Shown here in pieces: positions 1 to 6,629 of a stretch of DNA of 11,633 bases. Numbering within the stretch: position 1 is the first letter of the stretch; each line of letters starts with the position of its first letter. The position numbers were made by a program, and so were the translations under genes. The stretch comes from JAAYJR01 sp964563975 (lineage in GTDB: Bacteria > Bacteroidota > Bacteroidia > Bacteroidales > Prolixibacteraceae), in contig CAZLZJ010000067.1 of NCBI GenBank assembly GCA_964563975.1, positions 1 through 11,633 of the forward strand, in the 5' to 3' direction. The notes under the pieces were generated by a model that saw only the letters and a program-made list of their open reading frames with translations, had not been told where the DNA came from and did no database searches.

Positions 1-218
1 AAAAATATGTCCCCGGCAATATTAATATTATTGAGCAGGGGGCCATTGTGGCAAAAAAACTGACCGATTACCTGAACAGACATCCTGAAATCAACAAAAA
101 AATATCTAAAAACAGACAGGTCCGTTTTCAAACAACAGAATCAGCAGAAAATTTTAATGAAAAAGCAGCTTTCTTTATAGGGAAAAAGATAAATGCGGAA
201 AGTGTTCATTTAGACTGA
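1..218 (+). CDS. murI: glutamate racemase, C-terminal fragment (5' end outside the window)
   Basis: Glutamate racemase converts L-glutamate to D-glutamate for peptidoglycan synthesis in the cytoplasm. Only the last 71 complete codons are present; the first full codon begins at base 3 and the TGA stop is at 216-218. The fragment carries the family's C-terminal pattern: a segment beginning YVPGNINIIEQGAIVA, then KLTDYLNRHPEI, then QVRFQTTESAENF, and a short hydrophobic tail. This pattern closely matches Bacteroidota MurI. The catalytic cysteines lie upstream and cannot be checked. The stop overlaps the end of the convergent kinase gene by 13 bp, so there is no room for a dedicated terminator between them. 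The assignment rests on recall of family sequence, not a search. Confidence 0.85.
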   Translation, partial: KYVPGNINIIEQGAIVAKKLTDYLNRHPEINKKISKNRQVRFQTTESAENFNEKAAFFIGKKINAESVHLD

Positions 219-1306
219 GAAAATACAATCTCTCTGATTATCTCTTTCATTTTTTCATACTGCTCCTCCATATTCAATAATAACTTATATTGAGCTCTGG
301 TTCTTACTATGTTATGATCTTCATACTTAATCTTATAATAGTTGTCTCCGTCAATATAATCCATTAAAAATCTCAATACCTGTTCATAAGTGATATACCT
401 GGCAGAAAAAGCAAGATATTCAACCTCTTTTTCGGTCAGGAAAGAGAGTGCTTCTTCAAGGTAACCTTCAGCAAAAGCTTTATATATCTCCAGATTGACC
501 GACACATTATCCGGATTCCTGTCATCTTCAAGCCCGGTATTGGTATAATACCTGACAGCATCTCCAAAATCATTCAGCACTGTACTGTTTAATACAGTAT
601 CAAGATCTATTACACATAACACCTCACCATTTTTATCAAATAAAATATTATTGATCTTGGTATCATTATGGCTCACTCTTGTTGGAATCACACCCTCCTC
701 TACAAGCCTCCAGAATCTTAACATCTCCTCTCTTCGTTCTTCAATCCAGCCAATCTCTGTAGCCACTTTTGCTTTTCTTCCTTCAGTATCCATTTTTAAA
801 ACCTTATCCCATTGCTGATACCTGATGCGAATATTGTGAAACCCGGGAAGAATATCGGTTAATGGTTCTTTCAGGTCGGAAACCAGCGACTGGAATTTTC
901 CGATCCCTTTACCCCCGGCATAAGCCAATCCGGGAGTTTCGGCAGCTTCATAAGCAACCGTATCGTCAATAAAAAGGGATACTGCCCAATACTCTTCCAT
1001 CTCATCCAAATAGTATAACTTCCCGTCATTTGCAGGTATTATTGTCATTGCTTCCCTCATCGGGTCTCCCCCTTTTGCTTTTACCTTGGCCTTGATATGC
1101 AAACATACCTTTTGAATATTATCCATCATAGCCGGAACAGGCGAGAAGACGCGCTTATTTTTTCTTTGAAGAATATATTCAGGCTTACCTTTATCTGTTT
1201 TTACTATATAAGTATCATTGATAAAGCCTTCTCCAAGGGAAACAACCTCCTTAACTGTTCCTTCCAACCTGAACTGTGCGGCAACTGACTTTAATTTATC
1301 ATCCAT
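206..1306 (-). CDS. APH-fold sugar kinase, N-acetylhexosamine 1-kinase-like
   Basis: Predicted cytoplasmic ATP-dependent kinase of the aminoglycoside-phosphotransferase fold, 366 aa from the chosen start. Visible motifs are an N-terminal nucleotide-loop segment LGEGFINDTYIV (about residues 24-35), the catalytic-loop HxDxxxxN motif with H213, D215 and N220, and the metal-binding IDLDT segment (D234/D236), followed by a conserved LNDFGDAVR helix. HNDTKxNN followed by VIDLDT is the pattern of NahK-like sugar-1-kinases and their many Bacteroidota relatives, some of which are labelled mucin desulfatase in databases. Its place behind a sugar importer and a nucleotidyltransferase supports a role in making a sugar-1-phosphate, but the substrate is unknown. 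The ATG at 1306 was chosen because it lies 10 bp after the upstream gene's stop and gives the family's usual N-terminus; an ATG at 1351 would add 15 residues overlapping the upstream gene. The 3' end overlaps murI by 13 bp. Antibiotic resistance is unlikely in this context. Confidence 0.8.
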   Translation of the reverse strand: MDDKLKSVAAQFRLEGTVKEVVSLGEGFINDTYIVKTDKGKPEYILQRKNKRVFSPVPAMMDNIQKVCLHIKAKVKAKGGDPMREAMTIIPANDGKLYYLDEMEEYWAVSLFIDDTVAYEAAETPGLAYAGGKGIGKFQSLVSDLKEPLTDILPGFHNIRIRYQQWDKVLKMDTEGRKAKVATEIGWIEERREEMLRFWRLVEEGVIPTRVSHNDTKINNILFDKNGEVLCVIDLDTVLNSTVLNDFGDAVRYYTNTGLEDDRNPDNVSVNLEIYKAFAEGYLEEALSFLTEKEVEYLAFSARYITYEQVLRFLMDYIDGDNYYKIKYEDHNIVRTRAQYKLLLNMEEQYEKMKEIIREIVFSQSK

Positions 1307-1316
1307 AGCTATCTTT

Positions 1317-2216
1317 TTAAAACAATTTTTCAGGGTATTCCCCATTATCAATCAGCTTTCTGATCTGAGAAACCACATAAGATTTATCTTCTTTATAAGT
1401 CACTCCAAACCAAAGAGAATCTCCTTTTAAAACCTCAACATCTGCCCTTCCCTCCCTTATCATATCATAAACAACCGATGGAATGAATATCTCTGATTTA
1501 GAAAGATGTCCGTAACGATCCAGAAAATTAATAAATTTTTCTTCCAACACTTCAAAAATATCAGGTTGAAACCCCCAAATATTCATTGATGCATTTTCCC
1601 CACCTGTAAGATAATTGATTTTACCATCAGATTCCATGGAAAAAATCTTTCCCTTCTCCTTATATATTTTAGTTGTTTCTACAATTTTACGCAAATAGCC
1701 TTCATCATCAACATCACAAATACCTCTGGATACATATCCATGCTCAGATAAAGTATTTTTAAGCTTATACCCCACCATTGAATATTGGTAAGGTCTCAAA
1801 GGCCCTGAAAGGAATTCAGCCATTATTCTAAAAGCTCCGTATCCATAAAAGTCATCTGCATTAAGCTGGCAAAAAGGCTCTGTAATAATATCTTTAGTTA
1901 CCAGAATTGCATGTGCTGTACCCCATGGTTTTTCTCTCCCCTCCGGAACTGAAAAACCTTGAGGGAGGCAATTCAATTCCTGAAAAACATATTCTGTTTC
2001 AATTTTTCCTTTCAGTTTGGTTTCAAACAGCTCTTTAAACTCCTCAGCAAAATTTTCGCGAATTACAAAAACCACTTTACCGAAACCTGCCCTGATAGCA
2101 TCGTAAATTGAATAATCCATAATTACCTCGCCATGCGGGCCAATCGGCTCAATCTGTTTCAACCCCCCGAAACGGCTGCCCATGCCGGCGGCCAGAATTA
2201 ATAGGGTTGGTTTCAT
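1317..2216 (-). CDS. sugar-phosphate nucleotidyltransferase
   Basis: 299-aa cytoplasmic nucleotidyltransferase (Rossmann-like NTP_transferase fold) expected to join a sugar-1-phosphate to an NTP, giving an NDP-sugar and pyrophosphate. The N-terminus holds the nucleotide-binding signature LAAGMGSRFGGLKQ (residues 8-21). A GTAHA motif (99-103) and NADDFYG (119-125, with a likely metal-binding aspartate) follow, and TGGENASMN lies further on. The length is typical of the stand-alone family and no extra acyltransferase domain is fused. Its ATG shares one base with the stop of the upstream transporter (TAATG), suggesting translational coupling. A GGAGG lies only 2 nt before the ATG but is also the end of the transporter's last codons, so it may be coincidental. 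With the downstream kinase it forms a two-step salvage pair; which sugar and which NTP cannot be told. Confidence 0.85.
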   Translation of the reverse strand: MKPTLLILAAGMGSRFGGLKQIEPIGPHGEVIMDYSIYDAIRAGFGKVVFVIRENFAEEFKELFETKLKGKIETEYVFQELNCLPQGFSVPEGREKPWGTAHAILVTKDIITEPFCQLNADDFYGYGAFRIMAEFLSGPLRPYQYSMVGYKLKNTLSEHGYVSRGICDVDDEGYLRKIVETTKIYKEKGKIFSMESDGKINYLTGGENASMNIWGFQPDIFEVLEEKFINFLDRYGHLSKSEIFIPSVVYDMIREGRADVEVLKGDSLWFGVTYKEDKSYVVSQIRKLIDNGEYPEKLF

Positions 2217-3496
2217 TACCTCCAGCTTTTGATTTTGTATCCCTTAACAGAGTAAAACAGAATCATCAGATAACAGGGGACTACAACCCAATATGCAGTT
2301 TGTGATCCTATACTATCTGATAGTGAACCCCATATCAAAGGAATAATTGCACCTCCCGAGATTGCCATTATAAGCATGGCAGAACCTATTTTAATAAATC
2401 TCCCGAGATTATGCAATGCCAGCGGCCATACTGCAGGCCATACCAATGCATTTGAAAGGCCAAAGAGTGCTACAAAAATCACTGAAGTAAAACCTGATGT
2501 TAAAAGGGCTCCGGCAGTAAATAAGAGCCCTGATATTGCCGACATCTGAAGTGCAAAACGTTGACTCATATATTTAGGAATCATAAATATTCCTATTATA
2601 TAACCTATAACCATCGTGGCCATTACATATGATGTAAATGCTTTTGCCTTACTCATCTCAATTCCTATGGAAAGCCCGTATCTGATAATTGTGTCGCCGG
2701 CTATTACTTCAACTCCCACATAAAAAAACAGGGTAATGACCCCCAAAATAAGGTGCGGATAACCAAAAATGTTCTTTTTGGCATTGCCCCCCTCCGCATC
2801 CATATCTTCTTCTGACTCCATCTCAAGATCAGGCAATCCTGAAAGGCGGACAATTCCGCCAAGGATAAATAGTATGATTGTCATCACAATATAAGGATTT
2901 ATAACCCTTCTTGCCAATTGATCAAGTGCCAGAGTTTGCTCTGCATCACTCATATTGGCTAACGATGTGACAAATACATCTCCGTCGCTCAATATATAAT
3001 AAGCCAGAATCAGCGGTGCAACCGCACCTGCAAATTTATTACAAATACCAAGAATACTTATACGCCTTGCTGCACTTTCACGAGGCCCCATAATGGTAAC
3101 ATAGGGATTGGAAGCAGTCTGAAGAAGAGCTAATCCGGTGCCCATAACAAAAAGACCTACAAGAAAAATTGCATATGTCCTGGACATTGCTGCCGGTATA
3201 AAAATAATCGTGCCTATAGCCATAATCCACAGTCCCAGCATCATACCATTCTTAAGTCCGGTTTTATTCAAAACCCAGGCCGATGGAAGTGCCATTATGG
3301 TATAAGAGATATAAAATGCAAAGGCCACCAAAAGAGCCTGAAAATCAGAAAGTTGACATGCTATTTGCAAATAAGGTATCAATATCCCGTTTAGCCATGT
3401 AACAAATCCAAATACAAAAAACAGGCTGCTTATAATAACCATGGGAAGAAAATAGGAATTTTTTCTTGTTCCGGCACCAGACGTTATAGTATTCAT
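2216..3496 (-). CDS. FucP-family sugar MFS transporter
   Basis: 426-aa inner-membrane sugar:proton (or sodium) symporter of the major facilitator superfamily, FucP/GluP/NagP branch. Hallmarks are FFVFGFVTWLNGILIPYL in the first membrane segment (residues 26-43), the conserved LQTASNPYVTIMGPRESAAR region (125-144), and a second-half FFYVGVEVIAGDTI segment. Repeated hydrophobic stretches fit about 12 membrane helices, with an acidic cytoplasmic loop rich in E and D near residues 221-240. Family members import L-fucose, glucose/galactose or N-acetylglucosamine, so the substrate is not fixed by sequence. It is first in a three-gene operon with the nucleotidyltransferase and the kinase. The ATG at 3494-3496 is preceded by an A/T-rich leader without a clear Shine-Dalgarno sequence. 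Only a degenerate -7-like match (TTAATTTG, bases 3523-3516 on this strand) was seen upstream. Confidence 0.88.
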   Translation of the reverse strand: MNTITSGAGTRKNSYFLPMVIISSLFFVFGFVTWLNGILIPYLQIACQLSDFQALLVAFAFYISYTIMALPSAWVLNKTGLKNGMMLGLWIMAIGTIIFIPAAMSRTYAIFLVGLFVMGTGLALLQTASNPYVTIMGPRESAARRISILGICNKFAGAVAPLILAYYILSDGDVFVTSLANMSDAEQTLALDQLARRVINPYIVMTIILFILGGIVRLSGLPDLEMESEEDMDAEGGNAKKNIFGYPHLILGVITLFFYVGVEVIAGDTIIRYGLSIGIEMSKAKAFTSYVMATMVIGYIIGIFMIPKYMSQRFALQMSAISGLLFTAGALLTSGFTSVIFVALFGLSNALVWPAVWPLALHNLGRFIKIGSAMLIMAISGGAIIPLIWGSLSDSIGSQTAYWVVVPCYLMILFYSVKGYKIKSWR

Positions 3497-3637
3497 ATTT
3501 ATTGAATTTAATTAACAAATTAATTTTTTACGAAAGAAAGAAAACTTTTTGTAAAAAGAAAATGAATATAGGAAAAGTCATTAAAAGAGAGAAAAAATCT
3601 TTTTCAACAAAAAGACATTTTTTACATAAATAATGGT

Positions 3638-3645
3638 TATTTTTG
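3638..3645 (+). promoter_or_regulatory. candidate Bacteroidota -7 promoter box for korAB
   Basis: TATTTTTG matches the Bacteroidota -7 consensus TAnnTTTG exactly and lies about 75 bp before the korA ATG, inside the 223-bp A/T-rich divergent region between the sugar operon and korAB. No convincing -33 TTTG/TTG element is seen at the usual distance of about 20 bp upstream, so this is a half-match in DNA where such strings arise by chance. Confidence 0.35.
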
Positions 3646-3719
3646 AAAAGAAAATCGATTCTAAATAAAAAGTCAATTATTCAGGGTCGTTTTTTCTTTT
3701 GTTAAGTAACTTCAAGAAA

Positions 3720-5558
3720 ATGAGACAGCCCAAGGTGATAACTCTTGAAGAGGTAACCATCAGGTTTGCAGGGGATTCAGGTGATGGCATACAACTCACG
3801 GGCACTCTTTTCTCTGATGCGACCGCTCATTTAGGAAACGACATTCTAACCTTCCCAGATTATCCGGCAGAAATAAGAGCGCCAAAAGGTACTATCGGTG
3901 GTGTTTCAGGATTTCAAATACATTTTGGAGACAGAATAATTAAAACACCGGGAGATTATGCTCATGTTCTGGTTGCAATGAATCCGGCTGCTTTAAAAGT
4001 CAATGCCGGACTTTTAAATCCGGGAGGAGTTATTATTTTTGATACCGATACTTTTACCGAAAAAAACTTCAAAAAAGCTGAATTCGAAACTAATGATCCA
4101 TTTACTGAATTAAAAATGGATGACTATATAAAAATGCCTGTCCCGGTTACCAGCCTGACCAAAGAGGCACTTAAAGAATTTAACCTCGAAGCCAAAACCA
4201 TTCTGCGCAGCAAAAATATGTTTACTTTGGGACTGGTGAGCTGGATATTCAACAGGCCTGTTAAATATATTGAGGAGTTAATCAATGATAAATTTTCCAA
4301 TAAACCTACCTTGGCAAAGGCAAATATAAAGGTACTGCACAGTGGCTATAACTATGGCCTCAATATTCAGCACATGACACCCCGTTATATAGTCCATCAT
4401 GCAAGTATTGAAGAAGGAGTCTACAGAAATGTCTGTGGAAACAGAGCTACGGCATGGGGATTTATTGCTGCAGCAGAAAAAGCCGGATTGGAACTTTTTG
4501 CAGCCTCATACCCCATAACACCGGCAACTGAAATATTTATTACCCTTGCGGAACGAAAAGATCTTGGTGTAAAAACTTTTCAGGCAGAAGATGAAATTGC
4601 AAGTGTTGCTTCTGCTATCGGAGCATCTTTTGCAGGTAGCCTTGCAATAACCACAACGTCAGGCCCGGGATTGTCACTTAAATCTGAAGGTATCGGGCTT
4701 GCTGTTATGGCGGAACTTCCGCTTGTTGTTGTAAATGTGCAAAGGGGAGGACCTTCTACAGGGCTGCCGACAAAAACAGAACAGTCAGATTTATTACAAG
4801 CTTTATATGGCCGGAATGGAGAAAGCCCTGTAGCGGTAATTGCCGCCAGCACTCCCTCAGATTGCTTTCTCTATGCCTATTTAGCCGCAAAAATAGCACT
4901 CGAACATATGGTGCCCGTAATTTTACTTTCTGACGGATTTCTGGCAAATGGCAGTGAACCATGGAAAATACCACTATTATCGGATTTGCCCCCGATTAAT
5001 ATTCGCAAAGCAAAAAATGCATCAAATTTCAAAGCTTATAAAAAAGACAACAATTTACTTTCCAGGGAGTGGGCAGTCCCCGGAATGGCAGGTTTTGAGC
5101 ATATAATCGGAGGCCTCGAAAAAAATATAACCGGGTCGGTCAGTTATGAACCCGAAACACATCAACGAAACACAGTGCTTCGCCAGAAAAAAATAGAAAA
5201 AATTGCAGAAGTTATTCCACCTTTAAAGCCTGTGGGCGACGTAGGGGGAGAAGTGCTGATTGTTGGCTGGGGAGGTACATTCGGGCACCTGATGAGCGCA
5301 ATGATCAAACTACGTAAAAGAGGCAACAAAATAGGCCTGGCACATTTTAATTATATAAAACCCCTCCCTTTAAATACAAAAACTGTTTTTGAAAAATTTA
5401 AAAAAATAGTTGTTTGCGAACTGAATATGGGTCAATTTGCAGATTACCTGCAAAGTCAACTGCCCGGACACAACTATATCCGGTTTAATAAAATAAACGG
5501 ACTCCCTTTTACGGCCGAAGAGTTAGTTCAGGGTATTAACCGGTTAATTAAGATGTAA
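3720..5558 (+). CDS. korA: 2-oxoglutarate (2-oxoacid):ferredoxin oxidoreductase, alpha/gamma-fused subunit
   Basis: 612-aa subunit that, with KorB, catalyses CoA-dependent oxidative decarboxylation of 2-oxoglutarate to succinyl-CoA, or the reverse with reduced ferredoxin. The N-terminal part (about residues 10-205) is the gamma domain with RFAGDSGDG (15-23). Residues about 240-430 are the alpha (pyrimidine-binding) domain with YPITPATEI (264-272), the TTTSGPGLSLKSEG segment and QRGGPSTGLPTKTEQSDL (341-358). The last 100 or so residues form the C-terminal OFOR domain. Fused gamma-alpha of about 610-620 aa is the normal KorA form. The ATG at 3720 was chosen; an in-frame TTG at 3699 would add seven residues without family support. 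korB starts 2 bp after the stop, so the pair is co-transcribed. 2-Oxoglutarate is the likeliest substrate, though related enzymes use other 2-oxoacids. No ferredoxin-like KorC/KorD subunit lies nearby. Confidence 0.9.
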   Translation: MRQPKVITLEEVTIRFAGDSGDGIQLTGTLFSDATAHLGNDILTFPDYPAEIRAPKGTIGGVSGFQIHFGDRIIKTPGDYAHVLVAMNPAALKVNAGLLNPGGVIIFDTDTFTEKNFKKAEFETNDPFTELKMDDYIKMPVPVTSLTKEALKEFNLEAKTILRSKNMFTLGLVSWIFNRPVKYIEELINDKFSNKPTLAKANIKVLHSGYNYGLNIQHMTPRYIVHHASIEEGVYRNVCGNRATAWGFIAAAEKAGLELFAASYPITPATEIFITLAERKDLGVKTFQAEDEIASVASAIGASFAGSLAITTTSGPGLSLKSEGIGLAVMAELPLVVVNVQRGGPSTGLPTKTEQSDLLQALYGRNGESPVAVIAASTPSDCFLYAYLAAKIALEHMVPVILLSDGFLANGSEPWKIPLLSDLPPINIRKAKNASNFKAYKKDNNLLSREWAVPGMAGFEHIIGGLEKNITGSVSYEPETHQRNTVLRQKKIEKIAEVIPPLKPVGDVGGEVLIVGWGGTFGHLMSAMIKLRKRGNKIGLAHFNYIKPLPLNTKTVFEKFKKIVVCELNMGQFADYLQSQLPGHNYIRFNKINGLPFTAEELVQGINRLIKM

Positions 5559-5560
5559 TT

Positions 5561-6580
5561 ATGATATATAAAGCAAAAGATTTTCAAAGTGAAAATGAAA
5601 TACGCTGGTGCCCCGGCTGCGGAGATTATGCAATTTTGAATATAGTTCAAAAAACTATGGCAAGCCTGGGTATTCCTAAAGAAAACTTTACTGTCATTTC
5701 AGGAATTGGTTGCTCATCAAGGTTCCCCTATTATATGAGCACCTACGGCTTTCATTCAATTCACGGAAGGGCAACGGCTGTCGCATCAGGTGTGAAAATA
5801 GCAAATCCTTCTTTAAGTGTGTGGGTTGTAACGGGCGACGGCGATACAATGGCTATCGGAGGCAACCATTTCATTCATACCATAAGAAGAAATATCAATC
5901 TTAATATTATTCTGTTTAACAACAAGATTTACGGGCTTACAAAAGGACAATACTCTCCAACGTCGGAAAGAGGTTTTATAAGCAAAACTTCTCCAAATGG
6001 AACAATAGAAGATCCTTTTATTCCCGGACAACTTGTTATTGGTGCAGGAGGAACTTTTTTTGCAAGAACAACCGACAATAATTTCAAACAGGGAGAATTG
6101 GTATTAAAAGAAGCAGCCCTGCATAAAGGCACCTCGGTTGTTGAAGTGCTTCAAAATTGTGTTATCTTTAACAACGGCGTACATCGCGAAATTTCAGACC
6201 CAAAGTATCAGGAAGAGAGGCAGATATTCCTGCAACATGGAGAACCTATGCTATTTGGAGCAAACAGGCAAAAAGGATTGATATTGGACAGGGGCAAATT
6301 AAAAGTTGCCGAGCTCAATAAAAACGGAATAACAATTAATGATATTCTTATTCATAATGCTGTCACTCCGGAGCCATACCTTCATATGGCACTTATAAAT
6401 ATGACATTACCTGATCTGCCTGTTGCAATGGGGGTAATCAGAAAAGCAGATGCACCTGTTTATGAAACTGAAATGGAGATGCAGATACAAAGGATCCGTA
6501 AAACCCGGAAAATATCAAACACCGACGAAATGCTGCATTCAGGCAATATCTGGAAGATTCAAAGTAATGATACAGTCTGA
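5561..6580 (+). CDS. korB: 2-oxoglutarate (2-oxoacid):ferredoxin oxidoreductase, beta subunit
   Basis: 339-aa TPP- and [4Fe-4S]-binding catalytic partner of KorA. The cluster cysteines known in the two-subunit OFOR family appear in order: C17 and C20 in WCPGCGDY, C51 in GIGCSS and C200 in VLQNC. The TPP/Mg motif is GDGDTMAIGGNHFIH (92-106) with the closing asparagines in FNNKIYGLTKGQ (119-130). IHGRATAVASG (67-77) is also typical. All cofactor residues are intact, so the enzyme should be active and oxygen-sensitive, fitting an anaerobic or micro-oxic lifestyle. The length is normal for KorB. The start is 2 bp behind the korA stop. The gene converges with the UbiD-family gene across a 49-bp spacer. 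Confidence 0.92.
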   Translation: MIYKAKDFQSENEIRWCPGCGDYAILNIVQKTMASLGIPKENFTVISGIGCSSRFPYYMSTYGFHSIHGRATAVASGVKIANPSLSVWVVTGDGDTMAIGGNHFIHTIRRNINLNIILFNNKIYGLTKGQYSPTSERGFISKTSPNGTIEDPFIPGQLVIGAGGTFFARTTDNNFKQGELVLKEAALHKGTSVVEVLQNCVIFNNGVHREISDPKYQEERQIFLQHGEPMLFGANRQKGLILDRGKLKVAELNKNGITINDILIHNAVTPEPYLHMALINMTLPDLPVAMGVIRKADAPVYETEMEMQIQRIRKTRKISNTDEMLHSGNIWKIQSNDTV

Positions 6581-6581
6581 A

Positions 6582-6620
6582 AAAGATATCTTTCCGTATA
6601 TTTACCGTTTACAAAATATA
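6582..6620. terminator. candidate weak bidirectional terminator between korB and the UbiD-family gene
   Basis: The 49-bp convergent spacer contains a perfect 12-bp palindrome AAAGATATCTTT (6582-6593) and an A/T-only inverted repeat TATATTT/AAATATA (6597-6603 and 6614-6620, 10-nt loop). Read on the minus strand, the palindrome is followed by two more T residues, giving a run of five, which mildly resembles a terminator for the UbiD-family gene. Stems are short and lack a G/C core, so this is weak evidence that rests mainly on the convergent context. Confidence 0.25.
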
Positions 6621-6629
6621 AGTTTACTG

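Noticed and set aside
206..1306. Aminoglycoside resistance phosphotransferase
   Set aside because: The fold is shared, but the HNDTKxNN and IDLDT pattern and the operon with a sugar importer and a nucleotidyltransferase indicate a sugar kinase. No mobile-element context is present.
1307..1351. Upstream ATG at 1351 for the kinase, adding 15 residues
   Set aside because: It would overlap the nucleotidyltransferase by 35 bp and add a segment with no family character; the ATG at 1306 lies 10 bp after the upstream stop.
2219..2223. GGAGG as a strong Shine-Dalgarno sequence for the nucleotidyltransferase
   Set aside because: It is only 2 nt from the ATG, too close for good pairing, and is formed by the transporter's last Trp-Arg codons.
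3699..3719. TTG start adding seven residues to KorA
   Set aside because: The ATG at 3720 gives the usual KorA N-terminus, and no ribosome binding site favours the TTG.
3497..3719. Riboswitch or small RNA in the divergent region before korA
   Set aside because: The stretch is almost entirely A/T with no stable G/C stems or recognisable aptamer motif.
4580..4974. Minus-strand open frames inside korA
   Set aside because: They are antisense to the strongly conserved alpha domain of KorA, and their products resemble no known family.
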